DNA from: Trichinella spiralis
Taxonomy: Eukaryota; Nematoda; Enoplea; Trichinellida; Trichinellidae
Direction of reading: 5' to 3'
Length of the DNA stretch: 64,000 nucleotides
Assembly (NCBI GenBank): GCA_000181795.3
Contig: CM012953.1
Location: 9,412,893 to 9,476,892 of the forward strand
The position numbers were made by a program, and so were the translations under genes. Position 1 is the stretch's first letter, and each line of letters starts with the position of its first letter. The notes under the pieces were generated by a model. That model worked only from the letters and a program-made list of their open reading frames with translations, did not search any database and was not told where the DNA came from. Positions 1 to 14,200 of the stretch are shown here, in pieces.

Positions 1-3000
1 TTTACGCAGCTTAATGGAATAAATGACTATCGCTTTCATTTGCTGCACTATTTATTTTTATATGCATTTCATAAATAGTCTTCATACAATATTTAAAAAA
101 AACTTGTTACGTTTGATGCAGGATGTGTGATTTCACTTTGAAAAGCAGTGCTTAAGCAGTTGTTTTTGTTTGTTTAATGTACAAAAAGCTTGAAATTCAG
201 TTGAATTGAAAATTTCATGTATTGAAATTTTCAATTGTATGAAAAATATTCATTTTATAAATATACAGTATCAGGATGAATTTCTTAAGAAGCATCATAG
301 ATGCAGAAAAGTAGAAGCTGCAAAAGAGCTAAACTGGCTTGATGTGTTGTTATATATTTGTAAATAAATTTGAAACAGGAATTTGAATTGTGCTCTTATC
401 TAGTTGAAATTATGCCTGAAAAGCAAGGTCGATGCATTTTATGTCTTAAATGAAAATGGCCATTAACCTGTTCATAAACTGTCACTTGGTTGATTCTTAA
501 AATGGATTTTAAAAAAACTAACTGAACATGCTGCTAATAATTGATCTAAAAAATATTTAATTGTTTCATCGTTTTTTAATATTTGTAGGAAAAATTATTC
601 ATTGTCTTATCCGTGAAAACTGTGTGTATTTGTTTTGAGAAAAATTATACGGTGGCTAATGCATGGTTAAATTGCGCAAAAAATTAAAAATGAAGCTTGG
701 CTAATAGCTTGATTTTTGTTGATCATAATGCCAAGTGATAATAAATGAAAAATGACAATATTTTGCGGTTATTAGCAATTGTAAAAGTTACTTTATTTCT
801 TAAGCTAATATTATTGTTGGAGATGATTAGAAATTATTTGTAAAAGCTATTATTACCAATATTTTGTATAAAATTTTGTTGCACTTTTTCAAAAAATTGC
901 TGCTTCTGTAGTTTATTGTTCAGCAGTTTTAAATAAATCTTGCTTTTAATAATACGAAAGCATTATGAACTTTATTTGTATTTCGTTCATGTAAGACTGA
1001 TTGATTTTCATAGCAAATGTTATTGTTTTTCTGTAGTGCTGAAACTGGGTTCAACACTTTGGTACTGATAAAAATTGGTGCTTGCAGGGCTAAGGTAAAA
1101 GGCCATAACCCTAAATCACACTGTGCAAAACAATCATTTTGTATTCTTTAAAAATTTGCATTTTGTCATTTTACTAATCGTGGTAATTTATTTAATCATC
1201 TATAAAAATATTTACTTTATGCTGTAAGTTCAAAACGAATTTTCAAATATTTTACCAAATTTTATAAATCATTCTGCTATAATAATGCAGCAATCTGCTG
1301 TATTTGAGAATAATTGTATGGAATTTATTTATTTAAAATGGCAATTTATTTTATTAGAAATAGAACGTTCTCTCAATGTTGTTTTTTATAATTGGTAAGA
1401 ATTGGCTACCCTCATTATTATACGTCAGCAGCATTTTCAACTCACTTCATTTTAATTAATAGGCACTTTGAGAAACGGCATGCTTTTATGTTTATAATGC
1501 TAATATAAAGTGAAATAATTATTTATCTTTCTGTTTGTTATCAATGCTTAGTTCTATTTCCTGAATTCACTGGATTGGTCTTCGTTGGTCTACACTCAGT
1601 TAGATTATTGTAAACAATATTCACCACTTAAATATTCTAAAAACAAATAATTCATCATAAATGACATTCCATAATCAATTATAAAACAATAAAAATGGTA
1701 TATCAACCCATATTGTAACAGAATATAAATTACAATTTTGATTTTAGTTCGACTTTAATAGCCCATTTCTGCAGAGGTTAAACATTCATTGCTGATAAGA
1801 ACGAAGCAAATCATAAAAATTATTACCTTTTTTTCTTTAAACAGCAAAACATTTAAACTATAATTTCAATGTATAATTGAAAATTATATTTTAATATAAC
1901 TGAATGAATGATAATGAGTTTATTGAATATTGTTAAAATTTTACAATTTTTAAGATTAATACATTCAGTTCAGAGAAAAATAAGCATAAATTAATTGCAA
2001 TAATTTCGATCAGTTAAGTATAAAAATATGTAAAAAGATTTGAAATATTACTTTTGCTTTCGTGTAGACAAATTTGCATGTTATTACATTACTTTACTCA
2101 TCACTTTTTGTTGTTAATCATAAATTCAAAAATTCAAAATCTCGTTCATTTAAAGTGATTTTTAAATAAAGTAAACACTTCAAGTAAATGAATGGCGTTT
2201 TAAATTTGAAGAAACAAGTAGCATGATTTATTTTTATAAAATATGATTTTTAGTCAATTTCGCATTTTACTTTTTTGATTTGTTTTGTTTTGCTTTGCTT
2301 TGTTTTGCTCTATTTGTTTTTTTAATATGAAAGTGTTTCATATTTCCTTATACAATATTTTTAATTTTGACATGTTTTGCATACGTCACGTATGGTTAGA
2401 TAACTTTTATTTGCACATCTACTTGTTCATGTCGAAATACATTTAATAACATAAACATATGTATATACATTTATATTTAAGATGTGTAATGTGATTTTTG
2501 TAGTGCCAAATATAATTTAACAATTGTGATAAATGTGAAATGCTATGCAATTAGTTTTAGAATAGTTGAACAAAGCTTGAGAAACGCTGTAGCATTCAGA
2601 TATGATGAATGCATTTATTAATTAATCCCATTGTTATGAGTGAAGTGGAAATACGAAGACGTTTTGCATTTGTAAATAACATAGCTACATATATGCATTT
2701 ACAGCATTTCAATGTAATACTATATAAATAATAATTGCTCAATAATTAATATTATTTGCTTATTTTGTTTGTGCAACTGACATATTTGTGCAGAATACAA
2801 GTTTCTTCTTATGATTTTGAATTTAAATAAGCTCGACTTGTTCTGTACAGTTTGAATATGCTTCAAATGCTTTTGTTCTGTTTTTTTTATTTTGAACATT
2901 TTCTTAGTATCCAGTTAGAATAGCATCAGAACATTTATGTCATTTACTTTGTCAAGTTTTGTTTTAATGTGCAGTTTTTGATCTTAAAAAGCAAAAGAAA

Positions 3001-6000
3001 TTACCCCCGAAGATACAATAATTATCCAGAAATGCGTGGTTGTTGTTTTATTACAATTAGATGACAATTAGGAATGGAATGCTATTAAAATTTACAATTT
3101 GTTTATTACTTCCCTACACTGCGGGCATTTCAATCACATCTTTTACAAATGTATATTACCGGTTGAAGCGGTGGTGTATGTATATAGTTGTCAAATGGCG
3201 TCATCAGTTTCAAGTTTTCCATTCATCATAATCTTAAGTAACAAGAAAATGCTGCCAGAAATATTGGCTATTATCATCTAGTAATCGTGTATTGTTTAAA
3301 ATAAATATAGGTTTGTTGAAAACATTGTTTGAAAAAGTTAGCAAAGTTATAAGCTTTTTATCTGTTGTATGTATACGGTTGGCTCGGAAATGATATATCA
3401 AAAAATTGAGCATTTTTAAGCAATTGCTCAAAAATTACTTTCTTATAAATCAGCTTGCTTGTAGTTTTAATTTTCTACATAAATTTATCAAGAAAGAAAC
3501 AAGCCTTGCTCTAAGAAGAAGTGTATTGTTTTGAATGCTTAAAATCGTTGCAACTTCAACAACTCAACATTAAGATTAAGGAGAAGAGAAAAACAATTTT
3601 ATTATTTTATGATATATTTTCAGCACATGAAAAATGACAATAATGTTGATGGATATTGTTGTTTAAATGATTAAAATTGTACAGAGGTGCGAGTTATGAT
3701 GATAATTTAACACTGCTTCCCGCTAATTTATGATGGGACTGAACAATTTCACATGTCAAGCATTTGACAGTCTTCTTCACTTCCAGCAATATTTCTGTCG
3801 TACTATCCTATTTCAGGTGCTGATTTTACGGCAGCGTGAAAATACAACTAGCTTTGCTGACGTCATTCTAAATCTGCGTAATTCCTGTTTGTTGAGAATC
3901 GAAAAAGCGCCGAATCAGAATTATTTAAACTCATTTGCTGCTTCAGTTTAGCTGAAGCTCGTTGAGTCAAACGACCATTCCCATTCACTCAGAGGTAATT
4001 TAATATTTCCGTTTCCCGTTTCTATTCATATAATATGCAAGCATATTTTTAAAATTATCCTTAACCTTTTTTTTTGAAATTATCAGTTAGACATATTTGT
4101 GAGAGGTAGATTATTTTTAATTTTTCAATATAACATTTTTTCACACTTCAAATAGACAATAGTGACTTGTTATCAGAAGAACAAAAATAACTATATATCT
4201 ATCAATGTTCAGTGTCAACATGATTCGCTTCTTTACTCTGAGAAAAGCAAATTGTTTTGACGATACTGTACAGATGATAAACAAATGTCATCATGAAATG
4301 CCATCAAAATGCTTTCTATTTATAACTTCATTGAAATATCACTTTAAATGGAAAATAATATCCACAAATGCAACAATAATCATAATCAGATTTTTATTTT
4401 TGATTCTTTGCAGCTTCTTTTTTATAATTGTACTTTTTTGCTTTTTTTGCTGAATGATTGAATATGCTCTTGAAATGTCAAAATTAAGCTTATTGCTTGT
4501 TGCGTTGCGAAGATTTGAAATAAATTTATTTCTGTCGATCACATTATGCATTATCTGTCACGCATTATGACAAAATGCAAAGCCAAAAGAATGATTAAGT
4601 TTAGAGATTTCATGATATTCCGAATTTAGTAATTATGCCAAGTATTTTTTTTATCTTTCTCTGGAATTTATACTTCAACTGAAATAACATATCATTGCAA
4701 TGAGTTGTATTTTTTATTAAATTTCTTTTGTGAGATTATTATTCATTATTGTAAACATTTGTATAATGAGTTGATGCATTTATTACCCACCTTTTATACC
4801 TATCACAGATTAAACAGATTACCAATAAGAGCAGCAGCTCATTTTTAATTTTGCATGCTGAATAACTATTTTCTTTCATAATGCATGCAGTGATAAAAAT
4901 CAAATATTTTTACTCCACGATTAACAAGTTGAAATGAATGGAAATCAATTTTCCATGAATTCAATTTCACACGGCAATATTTTTAGATCATTTACGCAAA
5001 CTTAAGCTGGTCATGCAGCCAGAGTTACAATTTCAAAGAAATTTCTTTGCTTTTCGTGTCACGCTGCGTCAAAAAAATTTTGTTTTTACATATTTTCAAT
5101 TAAATATTTTGATTATTGAATGTTTAATATTAAAATGCACTCAGCACATTATTTTATCAATGCAAATAATCGAAAGGTCAGGTGAAATTGATTATGTCAT
5201 TTTATTTATTGTTGTCAGTTGGAACTACTGTCAGCGATAACACATAATTGCCCTTGCTTGTAAATCAGCAAATCATTCTCATTTGTCCTCATTAATATAT
5301 ATATTTCTATTTCAAACAATCCAACGCACTTCTCACCTTGCAGTGCTGCATTCATAAACTGCTGCTTTGTTGTTTCAAAGCTGAACATTTTAGGTAAGCT
5401 TTTATACTTTTAATTTTGAATGTTTAAACTTTTTAAAACAGTTTAAACTTAAGTATAGTATTTGAATTAACTGAAAGCTATCGAGATAACTTTCCCAAAT
5501 CTGGACTGGCATTGCCTCATTTTCTTCACTCCATTTGTCCGTTGCCCATTTATTGGTTTGTAACATTTTTTATAGCTTTTTTCTTTCAAATCACATGATC
5601 TGATGCTATTGAACTGCAGTGCTTAAACTAGATACACCAGCGCTCTTTTTTATGTAATTTAATGTATGCATTGTATTTTATGTAGCACTGAACTTTTGTT
5701 TTTAAAAAATTTAAAATGAACTTTCAGATAAACAGAAAACAGTGAAGCAACGAAAAAGTAAGGCGACATAGTAATGTTTAATCTCCCGCATAGCTAATTG
5801 AACAAATCATGTTTAATAATGTTAACAATACTCGATAATGATAATGGATATAAGGAATCTTCACAGGCATGTATAGATATAATTGAGATTGCATATCATT
5901 TTCAATTGACGATTTAGGCATGGAAAAATCCTTCAAAAATTATTTTTTGAATAGGATTAATGCTTGTATTTAGCAATATTAAAAGCCTAGTTGAGGGAAT

Positions 6001-7212
6001 AGCATTTTGGCAGGTTAGACTACATTACTTAACTGCTTAAAGTTGCATTTGTGGAAATTTTTCACTATTTAGATCTACCTACACGTGTTTCTTTTTTTAT
6101 TAATTCTTCTTCAGTTTTATTGCTTTGAAAATAGAACGTAGCTTCGTAACGCATTTCTTTAATATGAAACTTTTTTTTGTTTAAAGCAACGATAAAGTGA
6201 CGTCTGCAAGTTTTTATACATTACAAAATTTTGACTTTTTAACATTTTAAAAATGCAAATACCAAAAAAATTATATTGCAGTAGTAGTAGGCGATGTCGC
6301 CGTCATAGTTGTAATTGAATTGTTTTTATTTTTACCAGTTTTAAAATTTCTATACATTTATTGTAATTTACAAGTGGAATGATTTAAAAGCAATCATTTT
6401 ATAATGTGTTAAATTATTCCATATCTGCTATTATCTTAGCATACAATTTAGGCTGAACAGTTATATTTTTTCAGATAGCTATATTAATATGAACAATAGC
6501 AATAATTCATTTATTGAAAAGCTATCATTCGTTAATCAATGGGTGTTTTGCATCATTGCGAATCAGAATGGAAAAAGTAATAAATAAAAAAGCGACAGTA
6601 TTTTCTAGTTGAATTGTATCATTTTACAACAGCGGAATAGTAGTTTTTATGCATTGTTGTTTCAAATAAAGCACATTTAACATGAAAGTGTAAAAATGCT
6701 TGTCAAGTCGTTCGTCTGCGTAAAGTGTGCTGAATGCTTCTTAATATTTTTGCTTATAATTATTGCTTAATGTTTTGGTAAATTTTATTCTTTATTTGAA
6801 ATGTTCTCTGCAAAAATGCAAAATTTGCTGGCAATGAAAAACGGCAAAGCCTTTTTTAATTTTTGATTGAATAGCATGCTGATCAAAGATTTAAATTTCG
6901 GTTATGTGGTGTGTGTGCATATGTGTTAACTTAGCCATTCGAAAGGGATGGATATTGTTTTGTTGTAGAAATAATTCAATTAGTGCAAGCAGTAAAATTT
7001 GAAATGATGAACCTATTTCACAGCTTTATAACCGCATGGCGTAACTAAATGATCACTGCGTGTCACATTCAATTTCGGTCAGTTTCAATCATTTTTTCTT
7101 TCAGTGTTACCGAAACTTTTTTGCTTGTACCAACCAGTCGATTGTTGGTCAATTATTTGCTGAAATAAGCCGCTTGTTGTATTGCAGTTTTCATCGTTAA
7201 TAGAGCCAAGCA
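1..7212. other. AT-rich gene-free stretch
   Basis: About 7.2 kb with strong A/T bias, many homopolymer runs and only short random open frames. No run of codons resembling a known protein, no convincing splice-bounded exon and no structured RNA was recognised on either strand. It could hold 5' untranslated exons or regulatory sequence of the gamma-glutamyltransferase that starts at 7213, or the end of a gene lying to the left, but nothing in the sequence proves either. Confidence 0.6.
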
Positions 7213-10200
7213 ATGGTGTTGCACCAAGAACAAAAATACAATACGAACGTCTCTTCATTCAAACAACGCAAATTCAGGTAAAGCATTCATGACAATTATT
7301 CCATTATCAAATTCCAATGGATAACAATCATTATAATAAATTTTTTTAATTACGTTAAATCACTAAAATTTAAATTATCTATTTAATGAAAAAAAATTAA
7401 TTTAGTATCAAATTACTGTTAGGTACTATTTTATTTTTACCGATCTAAGTATGATTTTATCTAAGTATGGTAAAAATTTTCAAATAATAAGTGACCAAGA
7501 GATGATGCAATTTTGATTTTACAATTCTGTGAGAAGAAAACTTCAAATTGTTCATCACATAAAAAATATAAGAAAAGACAAAATTTCTATTTCGAAATTA
7601 CTCAATCAATATATGAATCAGATGAATGATTTATTATGGGAAATTATGTTAGCTTTGCTTAAATTTATTTTCAAATTAAATTTAAACAGCACAGTTTTCA
7701 TGTATGCAGTATGAATGTAAAATTATTGTAATTATTTTTTAAAACTGGAAATGACATTTAATAGGAACTGTTTTATTATTTAAGATGCGATTGTTTTTCA
7801 AGTTTTAAATTTCATCACTGATCAATTACTGATATGGGAATTTAACTTTGCAGTTTATTCAGGCAGATTATTTTGTTCATTGTCATAGAACATGAATGAT
7901 GACCAGGAAATGGGAATAAATTTAACTTTTCTGCGCGGACTGCAAAAACTGGATACATAAATTATTAAAATAAAATATCGTTGTTCTGTTTTTGCATTTA
8001 ATTTTTCATCTTGACAAAGAATTCAATAAACCTCCAACTTCCGTTTGAACTTTCATTTTAATAGGAAGCTTGAAGCTTGAACCGGACAAGATACCCAGAC
8101 ATTGTTGTAATTCGGTTTTATTTTCTATTTCAATAATTTATTGAAAAATTACCTTATTTGATGTACTAATTATAAATTTTAATTGTTAAAAGTGATCTAA
8201 ATATAAAAAGTTCCAAAAATTCAAATTAAACTTCTACACCGAATTTCCCAATGTTTAAAAATGTTATGGTCTTTTTCAGAGCTAAGCAAATTATTTTCCT
8301 CTTCATTTGTGCGGCTGTAATTATAGCACTGGTAATAGCTCTTATTGTGATCCTGTTGAATAAAGAAGTCGTCGAAGTATGTAGACCTTTACTTTATTTT
8401 ATTTTTCTTTTGGTAAATTCAATTTAAAAAAGTAAAAGCGTTATTAATCAACTATCTGCATGCTTATTCATACAGCTTTGTTAACAATTCTTCGAATTAA
8501 ATATTCAATAAATCATACACTGCTTTGCAATTTTGAAACAGTGAACTGACTGATTTATATTTTTTAAATATATAATAATAAACAATTCATAACTCTTTTT
8601 CTAGTTCATAGTTTACTTACTGAATGATAAAGTTTTGATTATTTCATTTTCGAAGCAATTAATTATTCGTTAGTGGCATTTCCTTGTTATTTAAAATTTA
8701 TTATTTTAATTTTTTTAAATGAAAATTAAAATTATTGTATCGAATCAGACGTAAAATACTTTATGAAAATTCAATTTTAATTATTATTCCTGAAAATTGA
8801 AATTATAATTTTTTTTGGTAAATTGGTTTATTCAATTCTATTCTACTTCATTCAAATATGGCGTAACTTTGCTTGTAGGAAATTAAAACAGAACATAGAT
8901 GGCCCAGTCCATCAAATTCGTTGCTTTTGGAATTTCAAAAGGGTGCTGTTGCAGCTGATAATGGAATTTGTTCAGAAATTGGACGTGATGTATTAATAAA
9001 AGGAGGAAATGCCATCGATGCAGCCATAGCCACAACAATATGCATTGGAGTTTTCGATGCGCACAGCAGTGGTATAGGTGGAGGCCATTTCTCTACAATA
9101 TATATAAAGTAAATACTTTTTTCTTTTGTGTTTCTGTTTGTGAACTTAAAAAATAATATAAAATTTTAATAACAATAATAATAATGATAATTACAGAAAG
9201 GACCGTCGATGCTTTACTGTAAACGCCAGACAAACTGCACCGGAAGCAGCTAATGAAAGCATGTTCGTCGGTGATGCAGAAGGTTCTCTTTTCGGTAAGC
9301 AATTTTAAATTGTAATTTTCGAATTAAATACAAATATCCATTTCAGGAAGTCGTTCAATAGCAGTCCCTGGTGAAGTGTACGGTTTGTGGTTGCAGTACA
9401 AGCAGTTCGGTGGAAAACTGCCTTGGCGTGATTTACTCATGCCTACAGCAAATATATGTCGTTACGGAATTTTAATATCTGATGCACTAGCGGTGAAATT
9501 GCAAGAAAATGAAAATTATATACTTTCGCCAGATTCACATCTCAAGTAAAGCTTTCTTGCTTTGATCTATATCTTTAATTCTGGAATTACCTTCAATTCA
9601 ATGTTAATTATTTCAGAATCTTCATCAATCCTGAAACCAATGGAGCTTATAAAGCTGGTGAAGTAATGCGTCGACCCGAGCTCGCAGATGCACTGGAACA
9701 GTTAGCCAATGCTGCTGATCCTGTTCAACTGTTCTACAATGGTACAATGGCGAAAGATATGGTAGAAGAGTTCAAACAGATGGGTAATAGATTTATTGAA
9801 ATTATGTTGAAATTTGCTCTGCAAATGATTTTTTCTTTCAATTAAGGCGGTATCATCACCGAAGAAGATATGCGCAATTATAGAGCAAAACTTTCACAAC
9901 CTTTGCAAATTTCAATAGGAGAAAACCTAATCGCCTGTGGACCACCTCCACCATCATCCGCTGTCATTCCAATGGCTATAATGAACATCATGGATGGTAA
10001 ATTTGATAAGATTTGAAAAAAATAAGAGAGAAAAAACGGATAATTGTAAAGCTAGATCAAATAGAATGTTTATTCCACAGGTTTCAATGTATCGCCAAGA
10101 GATGCAGAATCAAGCGAGTCTGAAGCACTGGTGTTGCATCGATTTCTGGAAGCGATGAAGTTCTCCTACGCTGCTCATTCTCAATTTGGTGATGCCGACT

Positions 10201-11053
10201 TTGTACCCGAAGTGCTCAGTTTGGCTAAAAGAATTTTGACGAAACAGTACGCACAAGATGTACGCAAAAAAATCACCAATCGCAGCCACGAGAGTTCATA
10301 TTATGGAGAGTTGTACACTTCACGACCAAATCACGGAACTGCTCACATAAGCGTTCTCGACGCTGAAGGCAACGCAGTTTCACTGACAACAACTATAAAT
10401 ACATAGTAGGAATTGAATATCAAAATCAATATACGAATAGTTTTTTTTAATATTGATCATTTTTATTCTGTTCGACAGTTTTGGAAGCAAAGTACGCTCG
10501 ACAAAGTACGACATAATTTGGAACAACGATATGGACGACTTTTCAACGCCGGGTCTTACAAATTTTTTTGAATATCCACCTTTGCCAAACAACTTTATCA
10601 AAGCAGGCAAAAGGCCCCTGTCATCAATGTCACCGTTGATATTTTATGACCAAACCAACGGCAATGTGAAACTGGTGGTCGGTGCTGCCGGCGGTTCTAG
10701 AATTATCTCAACAACCGCTTGGGTAGCGTTCAGAAGTATATTCCTGAACGAGACAATAAAAGAAGCAGTTGATCGACCACGTCTGCACCATCAACTTTCA
10801 CCAAACAGAGCCTATTATGAAACTTTATTCCCACAAGTACTCACTATTCTTCTCGTTCTTATAATTTCGTTTGTTTCATTGCAAACAATTATTGCTTGTT
10901 TAGGGTTTTGTAGATGACTTGAAAAATTACGGTCAGAATATGGTACCGACTGAACCGGCCACTGCAGCCACTGGTATACTCGTTTCTGACAACGGCGTCA
11001 TCTCCGCCAACAGTGACTGGCGCAAAGGTGGAGGATATCCAGCTGGATATTAA
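7213..11053 (+). CDS. gamma-glutamyltransferase (GGT), type II membrane ectoenzyme
   Basis: The enzyme cleaves the gamma-glutamyl bond of glutathione and its conjugates at the outer cell surface. Ten exons join in frame: 7213-7277, 8280-8376, 8879-9108, 9197-9294, 9347-9545, 9617-9783, 9847-9996, 10081-10405, 10479-10836, 10904-11053, giving about 612 residues (human GGT1 has 569). Residues about 22–50 form a single hydrophobic segment (FLFICAAVIIALVIALIVIL) behind a short basic N-terminus, as expected for a signal anchor. The large subunit starts near AVAADNGICSEIGRDVL and includes the SGIGGGHF motif. The autoprocessing and catalytic Thr lies in NHGTAHISV, encoded near 10333–10359, followed by TTTINTYFGSK split across the intron at 10406. 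The C-terminal GAAGGSRII motif shapes the active site. All key motifs are intact, so it is probably active. The start is the first ATG in a frame that continues through the anchor. It converges with CIR1, 241 bases away. Confidence 0.93.
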
Positions 11054-11294
11054 CCTCTCAAATGATATATTCAACGTCTGTGTATGACTAATTTAATGTA
11101 AATTTATGCAATTTATCCAAGAAATCAAACAACGCGTGCATACATTTGTGTACAACATTTCCATGTATTTTATGTCAGTGCGTACACGTGTACATATCTA
11201 TATCTATATATATATACATATATACTTCTTTTTGTATATACATATTTATTTGTATGCAAAACAGAGAAAAAACAAAAATTCACATCATAATCAT

Positions 11295-14200
11295 TCAGTT
11301 GCGACTACGCTTACGGTCATTATGAAAAGATGACGATCTCCTCCGATGCGATTTACATTTCTGCTTGTAATTTAAACTTGGAGAACGATGTCGTCTAGAT
11401 TCACGTCCTGCATCCTTCTTCACATGTTGTGCAGTTGCTTTTTCTTTATTATAATGACCGCACTTTTCCTTTCTCCTGTGATCATCACTTTTCTGTTGCT
11501 TTTCTCGAAAACGTTTATGCTTGCTTTTAGCTGTAATAAGAGAACAAAAACATAAATAAATAAATACATATATACATATATGTTAATGGTCAAAATTTCC
11601 ATTCTTTACCATTGTAAGAATCTGATTCCGAGGTCGAAGAGGAAGAATTACTGGCAGCTGAATCTGAGTCAACAGCAACTTCTTGACGTTTCTTCTTTCG
11701 AGCAAGCTTTTTGCTTTTCGACTTTTTCGAATAGTTGAAAAATTTGCTATAACAAAAAGAAATCATTGACAAAAAAAATACATCATATTAAACGACAAAA
11801 GTGAAATGTGCATTTTCGTCAAAATTCGCCAATTATTAATGAAAGTAGAAAATCGGATAACCAACTGAATATCGAACAATAAATTACACTGTCACTGATA
11901 AATAAACATTTGAAATGTACTGAAAATTACAATTATCCACTGAATTGTATATTATAAAAAACAAAATGCAAATTCTCTACACCCCGCATCCAGTATAAAA
12001 CAGTGTAACAACAACATTTCGACATTGCAGCAGCATGTGCAAAGTTGACCCAACAGCGAAGACAACTGCAAACTGCTCGTAAGCAAATGTTCTCACTATT
12101 CAAATTTTGCAAGAGAAAACAAACAAACAACGCGCTCCAGTGTTGTTTGTATCACTTTTCAACAGCACCATAGTGGCTGGATACACACAACAGTGCAACA
12201 AATATCGCGACCAGAAGCGGAACAAATGAAGATGGATGTGCATCGTCCGAGTAAAGTTTACTCTGCTGTGAGAGTGGTGAATGAATCGAATGGAAAATGC
12301 AAAACCTCCAGCCGCCCAGGCTGTAACAAATAGATATATATATATGGCGATGCAAGCCGCCGGCACGGCAATTGCGACGCTGCTTTTGATGTCGTTCAAA
12401 TCTTTCGGCTTGCAATCAACACAAACAACACGCTGGTGCGTGGTCGATTCGCCGGCAAATCGACAATTGTGTTCTGAAATGGTGGACGATTTGGCCAAGG
12501 CGATGAACAGTGGCGGCAAAATTGAATGCGTGTTCGGCAAGCACCGCGTGGACTGCATGCGCCAAGTTGAAGCCGGCCTGGCCGACTGCATCAATTTGCA
12601 AGCCGAGGAAATTTACGCCGCCGGTCGGTATTTGGAATTGCGCCCGACTTTGGCCGAACGTTGGCTTGGGGACGAATTCGCCGAACGGTCGTTCGCCGTG
12701 GTGCGCCGACGGTCGACGGGCCACGTTCCAAGCGTGCACCGCTGGCTGAAGCGGCTCGAAAACAAGCGCCTCTGCTTGCCGGCACTGGCTGAACCCAACA
12801 TCCACTACCAGGCGCTGGCGAACGTGCTTCTGCCGTTGGGCGTGGTCCGACAAGAGCGAATCCACTGCCAGTCGACGGCCCAGACTTTGGCCGACTTTTT
12901 CGGTCCGTCGTGCATGCCGGGCCAGTGGACCCGACCCAACGGCCAGAACGAACGGTTCACGGCCGACCACACCCAGTGTGCACTGTGCCACGACGACTGT
13001 TCCAAAGAGGACCAACATGCCGGCGAAGACGGTTCGCTGAGATGTTTGACGGAACGCGACGCCGACATCGCGTTCACCAGTCGACCGGCTCTGCTCCGGT
13101 GGATCACCTCCAACTCCAGCAATTCCACGTCGCCTACCACCACCGACGGTAGTCGTCGGTTCCAACTGCTCTGCTTGCACGGTCAACTGGCTGACTTGGA
13201 ATCGACATCCTGCGCCTGGTTTGCCAGAAAAACCAACGCTATCGTCACCGCCCCTGTGGACAACAACAACAACAACAACAATCCAACAACGGTAAAAACA
13301 ATTGTCGACATTTTCAATTTGTTCAAAAAATCCAAACCGAATTGGTTCCAACGACTGCTGTTCACCGGTGACCAAGTGTCCGAACTGATTCGACTCCAAT
13401 ACCACAGCACGTACGAACGTTATTTGGGCAAATTGTTCGTCCGTTCGTTTGAAAGCCCATTTCCAGAACAGATTTGCCCCAAGTGGAACGTGAAATTTTG
13501 CGTCGTTGGCCAGGAAAAGATGCGCAAATGCGTGGACATGGCGATCGCCTGGGCGAGCGTCAGGCTTAAGCCGACGATCGTATGCCAGTTGGCCAACCAC
13601 AGACAACAATGTCTGGCACGAATCCGATCCGCCCAAAGTGACGCAACGCTTGTCGCCACGCCCGAAGCGATCCAAGCGCAGACGTTCGACGACGTCGTAC
13701 CGGTGGCGATGGAAGTGAGCGCCGACGATTCGATGGCTTCGTACGTGCTGGCCGTGGTGGCCAAACGGAAATCCAATTCCGCGTTCAAGCATCGTCGACA
13801 ACTATTCCACAATGCCAACGTCTGTTTCGACAACGACCAAACCAAAGCGATCGTGATGGTGTCGCTCGAATTGGACGGCATGGTCGAAATGCGCCAGTGT
13901 CAATTTCAACAAGCAGCTGAAGATTTCTTCTTCAATACAAAGTCGATCTGCACAAATACCATTGTTCGACGAGAAAACAGTTTGTGCAAATTATGCAGAA
14001 ATTTCAACTCGTACAATTTCTTTTGGAAATTCCATGCAGCTGACGTTTCAAATTATGCAGCAAAATCCGAAGCTGACATTGCATTCTTACACCTGACCGT
14101 TGATCAAATTCAAAAATTACAACACGGATCGAATTTCCTAAATCTCCTTTGTCCAAATGGTCAACGTAAACCAATCAACGACTATTCCAAATGCAACTGG

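Noticed and set aside
3730-3951. 73-codon frame in the left AT-rich region
   Set aside because: Isolated, no similarity recognised, no supporting splice signals or neighbours. Expected by chance in 7 kb.
12416-13801. 461-codon open frame antisense to the transferrin
   Set aside because: It mirrors a GC-rich coding region with strong codon bias. The translation is rich in His/Arg/Val with no recognisable domain, while the sense strand matches transferrin throughout.
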